A stretch of DNA of 64,000 bases from Asticcacaulis sp. UBA2476 (lineage in GTDB: Bacteria; Pseudomonadota; Alphaproteobacteria; Caulobacterales; Caulobacteraceae), in contig DDPE01000063.1 of NCBI GenBank assembly GCA_002342035.1, positions 1 to 64,000 of the forward strand, given 5' to 3'. Below are positions 17,189-24,563 of this stretch, one piece after another. Numbering within the stretch: position 1 is the stretch's first letter; every line of letters begins with the position of its first letter. The position numbers and the translations under genes are program-made. The notes under the pieces were generated by a model. That model was not told the DNA's origin. It saw only the letters and a list, made by a program, of their open reading frames with translations, and did no database searches.

Positions 17189-17461
17189 ATGAACGTGTTT
17201 CGTCTTCTTGGCTGGAAAATTAAGACGCTGCGCCTAGCCAAAGAGCTGACGCAGGAGGAACTAGCGTTTCGTGTGGGCGCTATAGATCAAGCATATATTA
17301 GCGAACTGGAACACGGAAAGGGAAACCCGACGCTACAGATTATGTATGATCTTTCCCAAGCCTTAGAGACCCCCTTATCTGACCTATTTTCGACAGACGG
17401 TGCTCCGAAGGAAGTAATAGGACAAGCGCCTCGAAAGAGAAATATGAATGCACTTAAATAA
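17189..17461 (+). CDS. Small XRE-family regulator 1
   Basis: 90 residues, almost all HTH_3/XRE domain (about 10-66): IKTLRLAKELTQEELAFRVG, IDQAYISELEHGKGNPTL, MYDLSQALETPLSDLF. The short tail ends in basic residues. AGAGG abuts the ATG, so a GTG two codons later is possible, but the aligned paralogues begin M-D-V. It is the first of three tandem homologues, preceded by a palindrome that is repeated exactly before the second gene, consistent with autorepression. The intergenic region is shared with the divergent XRE-sigma gene. Confidence 0.8.
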   Translation: MNVFRLLGWKIKTLRLAKELTQEELAFRVGAIDQAYISELEHGKGNPTLQIMYDLSQALETPLSDLFSTDGAPKEVIGQAPRKRNMNALK

Positions 17462-17480
17462 ATAGGCAGCATTTTCACTT

Positions 17481-17503
17481 TATGGGTTTTAACCCATAGA
17501 GGT
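17481..17503 (+). promoter_or_regulatory. XRE operator, copy 2
   Basis: Exact 23-base duplicate of the palindrome at 17139-17161, placed 29 bases before the second XRE gene. Confidence 0.7.
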
Positions 17504-17531
17504 TTGGCTACTACATCGCGATCCTGCTTGG

Positions 17532-17795
17532 ATGGATGTCTTTCGTCTTCTCGGCTGGAATATTAGAGAACTGCGACTTGCTCAAAATTTGACGCAAGAA
17601 AAATTCGCTGGTCTGGCAAATATTGCTGAACAGGCGTCCGTGAGTGAATTGGAACACGGCAAAGGCAACCCAACACTTCAAACCATTGCCGATATTTCAA
17701 TCGCTCTCAATGTGAGTATTCCTGATCTGTTTTCTAAAGACGGAGTACCATCAGAGATCTTGGATGCGCCGACCAGAACGGAGTTTCGGATATGA
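17532..17795 (+). CDS. Small XRE-family regulator 2
   Basis: 87 residues. HTH domain about 10-66: IRELRLAQNLTQEKFAGLAN, EQASVSELEHGKGNPTL, IADISIALNVSIPDLF. It is clearly paralogous to regulator 1, sharing the M-x-V-FRLLGW start, LEHGKGNPTLQ and a C-terminal KDGVPSEIL segment. The exact operator duplication upstream shows the gene and its promoter were copied together. No ribosome site is obvious. Confidence 0.78.
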   Translation: MDVFRLLGWNIRELRLAQNLTQEKFAGLANIAEQASVSELEHGKGNPTLQTIADISIALNVSIPDLFSKDGVPSEILDAPTRTEFRI

Positions 17796-17831
17796 AACGG
17801 CCATTAAACTGGGTCAGGACATAAGCTCCCC

Positions 17832-18107
17832 ATGGACGTGCAGGCGTTGGTTGGATGGAATGTCGCGCGGCTTCGCTCAAAATTGAGGATTTCGCAGGGT
17901 GAATTGGCGACTTTGGCGACGATTATAGACCAATCTTATATCAGCGGATTAGAAACGGGTAAGCGAAACCCCACGGCGGTAGTCCTCATGCTTATTTCGT
18001 CGGCATTAGGCGTACAGGTTGGCGAGCTGTTCTCAACTATTGGTGCTCCCAGAGAAATCGTGGATGGCCCCGTCGAGATCCGTAGCTCACGCTCACGAAA
18101 GCAGTGA
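17832..18107 (+). CDS. Small XRE-family regulator 3
   Basis: 91 residues. XRE domain (about 10-66: VARLRSKLRISQGELATLAT, IDQSYISGLETGKRNPT, LISSALGVQVGELF), then APREIVDGPVEIRSSRSRKQ. It is more diverged than regulators 1 and 2 and lacks the upstream palindrome, so it probably reads through from regulator 2, whose stop is 36 bases before. It ends 17 bases before the convergent ABC transporter stop. Confidence 0.78.
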   Translation: MDVQALVGWNVARLRSKLRISQGELATLATIIDQSYISGLETGKRNPTAVVLMLISSALGVQVGELFSTIGAPREIVDGPVEIRSSRSRKQ

Positions 18108-18124
18108 GATAGGCGGCGCCATAT

Positions 18125-19852
18125 CTAGTCCTGATTATTCCACAGAAGCGCATATCCCGAATTTTCCAGAAACAATTCGTTATGCGAGCCCTTAGCAATC
18201 AACTTGCCTCCCGACATGAAAAGCACTTCATCGGCCGCCTCGGCGAGGCGTTGCTCGTGCGTAATCATTATCAACGTCGTGCGGGTCCCGTATGCCCGAC
18301 GAAGACTCTCTGTTATTTCGACCTCGCTTGTTGGATCAAGCGCAGACGTGCTCTCATCGAGGATGACGGCTGGCACTCTCACACCGGTAAGCCTGGCCAG
18401 CTCAAGCTTTTGTATTTGACCGCCGGACAGGCGCTCCCCGTGTTCACCGACCGGTGCCCCAAAATTTATTTCGCGGTCGGCCTCATAGAATCGCCACCCC
18501 CTCAGCAATTCACCAATATCCGACTGGGATTGCATAGACGGTGGGTACATCGCGTTGGCACCCAGCGTCCGGTTGAACAGCCCGATAAACTGCGGCACGT
18601 AGAGGACATGCCGATGTCGATCGGCTCTCGCTACGGTGTTCATCTCCCGGCCATTGATCAGAACGCTACCTTCGCTGGCTTCGAGGATGCCAGCGAGAAG
18701 CTGAGCCAGAGTTGACTTCCCCGATCCGTTTGCGCCGACAATCACGACAAATGATCCAGGCACAATGTCGGCCGTAATGCCGTGAACGCCCGGAAGGTCT
18801 GGACCGTACTGAAAACTGACATTCCTGAGCGCAATTGACGCAGGCGACTTAACGGTCAGAGGATCAGAGGCGGGCTCGGTTGTTGGTACAGACAGGTCAA
18901 ATACGTCACCGATGTTGGCAAGGGATATTGCGGCCTGACTGAGGGTAAATCCCAGACCACTAAGGGGCAGTGCCAGCCGGAAGGCATAAGCCTGCAACAG
19001 CACGAATTCACCAACCGTCATCCGCTGGCTAACAACATCAAGACCGCCCATCGTCAGCAGCAACAACAGGCCAAGCCCGACAACACCATACTGGAACACG
19101 GACATCGTCATCAGCGACCACATCATCTGCTCGTTGGCATGACGCTTCGCGTTGAACTGCGCATTGATGCCGGCAATCTCAACTTTCAGGGCGCCGTTTA
19201 GGATGACACGACGAGCGTTACGCAGCACATCACCGATCATGTGCGAAACAGCGCCCGTCACCGCATTGGCCGCCCCGGCGTTCTGCTCATGACGAACGGC
19301 GCCGAACCATGTCACGGCAACAAATCCGCCGAGGACAAGGCCGAGGATCGCGACATAGTGGAATGGTATGAGGCCAGCTATGATGGCGAGGCTTCCGAGA
19401 AGCTGTAGCAGCAACGGCAAGGCTCGCCAGATCACGCCGTCAACGACGACCTGTAGGCTGTAAGGCAGGCGTTCAATTAGCCCAAGCATCCGGCCACTGT
19501 CACCGTCCCGGACAGATGCCGCCTCAGGAAGGCGGGACTGGATTGCCGCCGTCGCGAGTTGCCGGGTCAAACCGTCAATGACACGGGACGAGTAGACCAT
19601 CCGCCACATTGAGGTAACGCTGCCGACTGCCCAGGCCACGACGAAGAGGGACACAAGGCTGATAAGGTGCAGCGGATCGGACCCTCCGGCCGACAGCGTG
19701 TCCACCAGCATTTTCAGCACATATGGCCCGCTGACCGCGAGCACTATTTCTGCGATTTCCAGCAGCGCGCCTTTGGTTATGTCGGCCCGGAGACCGGCTC
19801 CCTTACCTGCCATCCGGCGCGCAAGGGCTATGATGACATCACGGCCTGACAT
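18125..19852 (-). CDS. ABC exporter half-transporter (fused permease-ATPase)
   Basis: 575 residues. The N-terminal six-helix exporter domain spans about 20-320. The ATPase domain (about 345-570) has Walker A VGANGSGKSTLAQ, signature LSGGQIQKLELAR, Walker B PAVILDESTSALD and an H-loop ITHEQRL. No peptidase C39 domain. It starts 1 base after the DUF2285 stop and is co-directional with luxR-luxI, so it appears to be the distal gene of the quorum-sensing operon. Similar half-transporters (McjD type) export and confer immunity to lasso peptides, while isopeptidase-type clusters usually lack one. Export of the nearby lasso peptide is a reasonable guess, and another substrate is possible. Confidence 0.85.
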   Translation of the reverse strand: MSGRDVIIALARRMAGKGAGLRADITKGALLEIAEIVLAVSGPYVLKMLVDTLSAGGSDPLHLISLVSLFVVAWAVGSVTSMWRMVYSSRVIDGLTRQLATAAIQSRLPEAASVRDGDSGRMLGLIERLPYSLQVVVDGVIWRALPLLLQLLGSLAIIAGLIPFHYVAILGLVLGGFVAVTWFGAVRHEQNAGAANAVTGAVSHMIGDVLRNARRVILNGALKVEIAGINAQFNAKRHANEQMMWSLMTMSVFQYGVVGLGLLLLLTMGGLDVVSQRMTVGEFVLLQAYAFRLALPLSGLGFTLSQAAISLANIGDVFDLSVPTTEPASDPLTVKSPASIALRNVSFQYGPDLPGVHGITADIVPGSFVVIVGANGSGKSTLAQLLAGILEASEGSVLINGREMNTVARADRHRHVLYVPQFIGLFNRTLGANAMYPPSMQSQSDIGELLRGWRFYEADREINFGAPVGEHGERLSGGQIQKLELARLTGVRVPAVILDESTSALDPTSEVEITESLRRAYGTRTTLIMITHEQRLAEAADEVLFMSGGKLIAKGSHNELFLENSGYALLWNNQD

Positions 19853-19853
19853 T

Positions 19854-20573
19854 CTAATTCAGCAGCTTTCGATATCCGCCCGCTACCATATTCCGGGCAT
19901 AACCAAGCAACCGCTGGACCCGCAGTCTCAGGAAATCCGACCGTCCTCCCCACTCTTCTTCAACCAGTCTGGCTGAGAAAATGACGGTCGCGATCTCTCG
20001 TTGACTGGCACCGGCGACCATGCCGTCATAGGCCTGAAGGGCTTTAGCCCATTTTTTTGCACCGGGTTCGGGCGGAAACAGGGAATTAGGAAATCGACCC
20101 AATCGCCTCAGCGCGTTCAGTCTGATAAGCGTCCGCACCTTTGCATCAAGGTGTCCGAAGCCCGCCAGATCGTAACGCAATCGCGCCGGGCCGGACGCGA
20201 CGGTGCCGGACCTGACCTCAAGCTGGATGTTATGGCCTCCATCCGCCAACAGAACGACCTCACGGCCAGAGGTGTCCGTGATAACGTCAGCCTTCGCTGC
20301 AAACCTGGCGATGTCGAAGGCATCCACATGGGTAGGGGGTATTGGTTCGGCATCGACAATCACGACAGACGAGTCCACGTCTGATCGCCAAAAAAGCCTG
20401 ACATCCTGACGCTCCTCGCCCGAGCCATCAGCGTGTACAAATACCCCGTGTGAAAAAGGCTGTTCAGCTCGGCGTGCATAAGAAGGCATTTGTCGTTGCC
20501 GATGGCTCGCCATTCCACGCTGGCCGCAATTCTGGCTGCCGATTCCTGATAATTGTGATTTCGCTTCAGCCAT
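19854..20573 (-). CDS. DUF2285-domain protein (distal half of an FseA-like pair)
   Basis: The open frame spans 239 codons, but the conserved part begins around codon 45: ADGSGEERQDVRLFWRSDVDSSVVIV, split by the frame overlap, then a DUF2285 region (KVRTLIRLNALRRLGRFP, WAKALQAYDGMVAGASQREIATVIF, DFLRLRVQRLLGYARNMVAGGYRKLL). In ICEMlSymR7A the equivalent protein (Msi171) is made only as a ribosomal-frameshift fusion with Msi172 to give the excision activator FseA. Here the upstream DUF6499 frame overlaps by about 214 bases, and a -1 shift would join them. No independent start with a clear ribosome site is evident before the conserved region, favouring expression as a fusion. Confidence 0.75.
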   Translation of the reverse strand: MAEAKSQLSGIGSQNCGQRGMASHRQRQMPSYARRAEQPFSHGVFVHADGSGEERQDVRLFWRSDVDSSVVIVDAEPIPPTHVDAFDIARFAAKADVITDTSGREVVLLADGGHNIQLEVRSGTVASGPARLRYDLAGFGHLDAKVRTLIRLNALRRLGRFPNSLFPPEPGAKKWAKALQAYDGMVAGASQREIATVIFSARLVEEEWGGRSDFLRLRVQRLLGYARNMVAGGYRKLLN

Positions 20574-20677
20574 AGCCAGGCCCAGTGCCTCCGGTCAGAC
20601 ATAATCAGATTTTCGTAATGGGCATTGTCGTGCCAACTCTCTTCAGGTCGGTCTGCGTCGCTTCGTTTTTGGCCCAT
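20360..20677 (-). CDS. DUF6499-domain protein (proximal half of an FseA-like pair)
   Basis: 105 codons; the conserved start is probably the ATG at 20602 (MSDRRHWAWLWLKRNHNYQE), with an upstream ATG at 20677. The W-x-WL-x-RN-x-x-Y pattern is typical of the DUF6499 module normally fused to DUF2285. Conservation runs to about HAELNSLFHTG, after which the frame continues as unrelated sequence to a stop at 20360. At the codons CTT TTT CAC (plus-strand A run at 20453-20457) a Phe-tRNA on TTT could re-pair with TTT after a -1 slip, entering the DUF2285 frame. A nonsense-like frameshift mutation in the homopolymer is the competing explanation. Confidence 0.7.
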   Translation of the reverse strand: MGQKRSDADRPEESWHDNAHYENLIMSDRRHWAWLWLKRNHNYQESAARIAASVEWRAIGNDKCLLMHAELNSLFHTGYLYTLMARARSVRMSGFFGDQTWTRLS

Positions 20678-20689
20678 GTGACGCCCCCC

Positions 20690-20706
20690 GCAGGCATTCT
20701 GCCTGC
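20690..20706 (-). promoter_or_regulatory. Hairpin before the DUF6499 gene
   Basis: GCAGGCA, 3 nt, TGCCTGC is a perfect 7-bp hairpin 13 bases upstream of the 20677 start codon. It could limit translation or act in attenuation of the distal operon; function is inferred. Confidence 0.4.
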
Positions 20707-20784
20707 ATCGACACTTTCTCGAAACTTTCCACTCACGACCTGCGAAGCGCTCTGAATCACGATAACGTCGGCCGATGTCTTCCG

Positions 20785-21051
20785 TCAGTTGACGGTATTA
20801 TCCCCCGCCCCCGTGAGATCCGATGACGAAGCAGCAAGGTCACGGTGTTTTTGCGCTATATAAATCTGGAGGCACCGGATAAAGGCCTCATCCAGTACAT
20901 CGGCACAATCCGGCATACCCGTTTTGCGCATCTGGACCCGAAGGTAGTCCAGCGCATCCATGGCATGTTCTGTCGCCAGATCACGTTCGGCTGTGATCGC
21001 GTCGCGGGCTTGGCTGTGGCCCCTGGTGTCAGATTGTTTATGCGACATCAC
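20785..21051 (-). CDS. Small hypothetical protein downstream of luxI
   Basis: 88 residues, not recognised. A charged N-terminus is followed by a helical core (AMDALDYLRVQMRKTGM, CADVLDEAFIRCLQIYIAQKHRDL) with no HTH or membrane segment. Its ATG overlaps the end of luxI by 14 bases, so it is translationally coupled. Position between luxI and the FseA-like pair invites comparison with ICE quorum-sensing modulators such as QseM, but no sequence evidence for that is visible. Confidence 0.65.
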   Translation of the reverse strand: MMSHKQSDTRGHSQARDAITAERDLATEHAMDALDYLRVQMRKTGMPDCADVLDEAFIRCLQIYIAQKHRDLAASSSDLTGAGDNTVN

Positions 21052-21673
21052 GAGCTACCCTTGGTGATGTCGCCGGCGTCAGCACATTTGAAATCCCGGT
21101 TTTCTCACCTACGCGGCACAACTGATCCTCATGCACCGCGATTGAAGCGGCCTGAATTTTCGAATGTGCACCGATCTGTCGGGCCGCCCCCAGACGGTCG
21201 AGACAAATACCGGAACGCTCAAAGACTGATCTGAGTATGAGCGTCGGCATCAGGCCAATTATATTGTCAATGCCCTTCAGAAGCCCGTATTCGACATAAC
21301 CTGCGCAAATGTGGTGGCAGATTTTCAGGCGTTTCTCGGCTGGCAGACGACTGTCGATGCAGAAGCGGGTGCCTTCCCAGACGTTTTCGGCGTCGAAGAT
21401 GGATTTATCGTCAACCAGGTCGGCAAAGTGGTCTGCAAGCATACAGCCGTAAGTAATCGGGGTCAGTCGGCTGGCGCCCAGAACCGTTTTACCGTCTTCG
21501 GTATATACAAGGTATACGGAGGCCAGCGTGTCGTATTCATCAAATTCCATGCCGTCCAGCGTCTTCACGTCGTATTGCTGGCGCTCAATAAACTCCCGGT
21601 GACGGAGTTGAAACTGGCTGATGAACAAACTGCCGTGCCTGGAAATGTCTTTGTAGGATATCGCCATGAGCAT
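21038..21673 (-). CDS. LuxI-family acyl-homoserine lactone synthase
   Basis: About 211 residues from the ATG at 21673 (MLMAISYKDI); a GTG at 21724 extends it by 17 codons. Conserved LuxI features are present: LRHREFIERQQYDV (active-site cleft Arg and aromatic residues), EFDEYDTLASVYLVY, GASRLTPITYGCML, then the Glu-Arg pair in VWEGTRFCIDSRL. It makes an N-acyl-homoserine lactone from SAM and an acyl donor. It is encoded directly after the luxR-type gene, as in TraR/TraI-type ICE circuits, and followed by the small ORF and FseA-like pair. Confidence 0.88.
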   Translation of the reverse strand: MLMAISYKDISRHGSLFISQFQLRHREFIERQQYDVKTLDGMEFDEYDTLASVYLVYTEDGKTVLGASRLTPITYGCMLADHFADLVDDKSIFDAENVWEGTRFCIDSRLPAEKRLKICHHICAGYVEYGLLKGIDNIIGLMPTLILRSVFERSGICLDRLGAARQIGAHSKIQAASIAVHEDQLCRVGEKTGISNVLTPATSPRVARDVA

Positions 21674-21748
21674 CTGATCGGTCCCCTGAACTGGAGACTC
21701 AAGATCAACAGAAAAATTAACCACATACCACTACGCGAAAGCGTAGGG

Positions 21749-22495
21749 TTACAGCTCAATCAGGCCGTAACTCATGGCAATTGCGACGGCAGCGACACGG
21801 GAATTGACGTCAAGTTTGCGGAAAACGTTGCGGACGTGAAAATCGACAGTGTTGACGCTGATGTCGAGAAGAAGCGAAATCTGGTCGTCTGTGCGGCCCC
21901 GCGCGATCCAGAGCAGAATCTCCGCCTCTCTCAGAGACAGAGTTGCCAGGGCGGGCGTCAATATCCGCTTCCTGCCGGTCAGGCGCTTGAACGAGAGGTA
22001 GAACTGATTGCAAAAAGCCGCCAGGAGATCAAGATTTTTCAACTGGCCATTGCCGGATGACGACGTCGCCAGCGCCACGCCTGCAATTTGCATTTTAGGC
22101 CCGCTGAACGGAATGCCTACGCCGTTTCGGAGGCCGGCTTCCTCAGCCTGACCAAGAAACTTCACCTGCCGATCAGACAGGTCCATCCGGCGTTCCAGCT
22201 CGCGCCACCTGAAAGGCCTGAACGTGCTCGCAGCACACCTGAGAACGGGGTCAATTTTGCCAAAGTCTCGGTCGTGGTAATAGCTCTGCCATTCTGCCGG
22301 GTAGGTACTTATCAGGCCAAATCCCTGATCGATTTCAGCTACGTCGTCATCATGCTTTATTGAAAAATTGACGCGATCAAATCCGTGAAAGAGCATGACG
22401 CGCGTAAATATCTCAAACAAGTGCTCCCGCGAATGGGCACTCCCCGTCAGTTCGACAAAGTCTTCGAAATAGTGCTTCGACGGGGGTATTGGCAT
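21749..22495 (-). CDS. LuxR-family AHL-responsive regulator
   Basis: 248 residues. Autoinducer-binding domain (about 15-165) with WQSYYHDRDFGKIDPVLRCA, FRWRELE and GVGIPFSGPKMQIAGVALAT; GerE/LuxR HTH (about 180-245) with TLSLREAEILLWIARGRTDDQISLLLDISVNTVDFHVRNVFRKL. AAGGAG 7 nt before the ATG makes the start secure. It heads a minus-strand operon with luxI, a small ORF, the DUF6499/DUF2285 pair and an ABC exporter. A palindrome at 22630-22651 in its upstream region matches the one before the lasso-locus gntR, so a regulator outside the AHL circuit may control it. Confidence 0.9.
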   Translation of the reverse strand: MPIPPSKHYFEDFVELTGSAHSREHLFEIFTRVMLFHGFDRVNFSIKHDDDVAEIDQGFGLISTYPAEWQSYYHDRDFGKIDPVLRCAASTFRPFRWRELERRMDLSDRQVKFLGQAEEAGLRNGVGIPFSGPKMQIAGVALATSSSGNGQLKNLDLLAAFCNQFYLSFKRLTGRKRILTPALATLSLREAEILLWIARGRTDDQISLLLDISVNTVDFHVRNVFRKLDVNSRVAAVAIAMSYGLIEL

Positions 22496-22629
22496 GGCAA
22501 TACTCCTTATTGCCTGTACGAGTTACCGACTTCCGGAGAATTATGAAGGATATGTGACACCAACGTAAGGCGGTAAAATGCGATTGTCTATCGAATTAGT
22601 TGTTGTCGTGATTCGATGTCCTACGTGGT

Positions 22630-22651
22630 GATTTTCAAAAAATCATCGCGG
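22630..22651 (-). promoter_or_regulatory. Palindromic operator candidate upstream of luxR (site 3)
   Basis: GATTTTC, 2 nt, AAAATC, 1 nt, TCGCGG is the same arrangement, base for base outside the spacers, as at 5963-5984 before gntR. It lies in the 228-base gap between the ParB-type gene and luxR, 135 bases from the luxR start. No obvious lux-box dyad was seen in this gap. Confidence 0.55.
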
Positions 22652-22723
22652 CATTACCGATAATTACGTGTCCTGCGTCAGAGGCAGCCAGGGCAATATC
22701 ACAACGGTACGCATCCGCCGCTT

Positions 22724-23656
22724 TCAGGTCGATAATCCCTCCGGCCTTAAGCTGGTCATATCCGCCACCTGACGAAACTGGCGCAGAATCTCTGGCTGGT
22801 GGTTCGACAAATAGCGGACAATTCTGGCATTGTTGAGCAAGGTTCCCAAATACCCCTTCGCCAAAGTCAGGTTGAGAACGTCCTTGCCGTAACTGTCTTC
22901 TATCAGGCGGTATTCGCGTTGCAGGCTGTCCATTTCGGTTTCCATGCGTCCCATCTGATCCTCGTCCAGTCCCTTAATCTTCTTGGGTCGTTCAGGATGG
23001 ACGAGCTGTGCTTTTGGTGTGGCTGCCAGCAGAGCCATCACATAGGGCTTCGTATAAATACCGGCATCATTCATTAGCGTTGCCGCTTCGACCTGCCGCA
23101 GAGGCTTCATTTTGCGAAGGACCGGAAACGTTTTGGGTGCGATAAACTGGTCCTTGAGGAGTTCGATGGCCTCAGGGCAGATGCCTTCCAGCATATCCCG
23201 CTTTTCGATAATGCGGCGAACGTCAAGATTCAGAGCCTCAGCCAGTTTCTCTTCGGAGACCCCGCGTTCAATGGCCCGCCGGATCATCTTATGTTCCTGA
23301 ATCGATGCGATCCGATTGATATGCTTATTGTAGGTGAAGCTTTCGTCGTCGGACGCCACAATACAGGTCACGGTCTGCTCACCGAGTTCCTTAAGAGCAT
23401 AGAGACGCAGATGCCCATCCCTCAAAAAGTAGCGGCCATTCATGCCGACGGCAAGCGACACCGCTGGTGGCTCTATAATGCCTACGGCCCGTGTCGAGGC
23501 TACAATCTGCTTGTATTTATGGCTTTTGAAAACCTTCGGGTCCATGACCTTAGTCATGATGATCTGGTCGATATCGATGTCAACGGTGCGCTCGTCGAAA
23601 CTGGCCTCAATCGGCACCTGGGGCAGTCTCAAAACGCCACGGCGGTTAGAAGCCAT
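22724..23656 (-). CDS. ParB/RepB-like protein 2 of the recombinase module
   Basis: 310 residues starting MASNRRGVLRLPQ. The ATG at 23656 overlaps the end of the preceding ParB gene by 11 bases; a longer upstream frame is rejected. An N-terminal ParB-like domain (about 25-110: RTVDIDIDQIIMTKVMDP, GRYFLRDGHLRLYALKELG) is followed by an HTH-like region (RGVSEEKLAEALNLDVRRIIEKR) and a RepB C-terminal-like region. The final residues (RQVADMTSLRPEGLST) resemble the end of its neighbour. No ParA is present. Pairs of such proteins coupled to a large serine recombinase recur in alphaproteobacterial elements, and their task is unproven. Confidence 0.8.
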   Translation of the reverse strand: MASNRRGVLRLPQVPIEASFDERTVDIDIDQIIMTKVMDPKVFKSHKYKQIVASTRAVGIIEPPAVSLAVGMNGRYFLRDGHLRLYALKELGEQTVTCIVASDDESFTYNKHINRIASIQEHKMIRRAIERGVSEEKLAEALNLDVRRIIEKRDMLEGICPEAIELLKDQFIAPKTFPVLRKMKPLRQVEAATLMNDAGIYTKPYVMALLAATPKAQLVHPERPKKIKGLDEDQMGRMETEMDSLQREYRLIEDSYGKDVLNLTLAKGYLGTLLNNARIVRYLSNHQPEILRQFRQVADMTSLRPEGLST

Positions 23657-24563
23657 GATGCCCGCCCCGTTCTGACATAAGTGACGCCAGAGGTTTCGGC
23701 AATGTGCTAAGACCCTCAGCCCGCAAGAGCGTACAAAAGTTTTCATCCTGGGTTAATTCCCGTAAGGCTTGCGTCACAAAGGTTAGCCGTGTCGCGGCAA
23801 GATCTGCTTTTTTAGTCAGCAGTCGTTTGCGGTCCAGTTCCCGTTGAAAGACCTTCATCACGTCCTGAACCGAAAGCGCCCTTTGACTCTTTTCCCGCCC
23901 TGTACGCTTTTCGCCGGTGTAAGCCTTTCCGCGGCGGCGGCGTGTGTCCATCAGTTTCTTTGCCAGTAGGAGACGATTGCCCCTGAGCTGGTTGGATTCG
24001 TAGGCATCCTGTAAAGCCAACTGCTCCTCTTCCGGGCCCTCCGCTATGCGAATAGCGAGGTACATCGGGATCTGGCCGTTCTCCACCGCCGTCAACAAAC
24101 GCTGTTCCCCTTTTGCCATCAGGTTGAGAATGCCATCGACGTACTCCGTGGACATCCCGGTTTTTTTGGCGATCGTTGCCGCGTCATAACATTGCTTCGC
24201 AAGGATTTCGACACCCTGTAGTATGTCAGCAGACCGATGCTGGCGTCGTGCAAGGTTCTCGACCAGGCTCATTATCAGAGCCTGCTCCTCACTGGCATCA
24301 ATGATCATCGCCGGTATTTCGGTTTGGCCACAGGCGAGAAATGCTTCAAGGCGCCCCTGGCCACAGATGAGGTCGTAGTCCTTATCTGCGGTGCCGGAAC
24401 GACATGCCGTCACCATGATGGGCCGCTTCATCCCCACTTGAGTCATGTTGGTCGCCATATCGAAGAATATCTTCTGATTACGCGCCCTCGGGTTCAGGAT
24501 GTTGATGCGATCAATCGGTATCTTTGCGATTTTACCGACACGCAGACCCTTCGCACTACTCAT
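23646..24563 (-). CDS. ParB/RepB-like protein 1 of the recombinase module
   Basis: 305 residues. ParB N-terminal domain (about 10-110) with VGKIAKIPIDRINILNPRAR, KRPIMVT, YDLICGQGRLEAFLACGQ and LIMSLVENLARRQH; HTH region about 125-160 (YDAATIAKKTGMSTEYVDGILNL); basic RepB-like C-terminus. Its ATG overlaps the recombinase stop by 4 bases. The GQGRLEA box replaces the GxRR motif of canonical CTP-binding ParB. It may assist recombination directionality or synapsis, which is inferred from the strict gene coupling. Confidence 0.82.
   Translation of the reverse strand: MSSAKGLRVGKIAKIPIDRINILNPRARNQKIFFDMATNMTQVGMKRPIMVTACRSGTADKDYDLICGQGRLEAFLACGQTEIPAMIIDASEEQALIMSLVENLARRQHRSADILQGVEILAKQCYDAATIAKKTGMSTEYVDGILNLMAKGEQRLLTAVENGQIPMYLAIRIAEGPEEEQLALQDAYESNQLRGNRLLLAKKLMDTRRRRGKAYTGEKRTGREKSQRALSVQDVMKVFQRELDRKRLLTKKADLAATRLTFVTQALRELTQDENFCTLLRAEGLSTLPKPLASLMSERGGHHGF

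Noticed and set aside
22496..22723. A classical lux/tra box upstream of luxR
   Set aside because: No convincing dyad of the CTG-N10-CAG kind was seen; only the GATTTT-type palindrome stands out.
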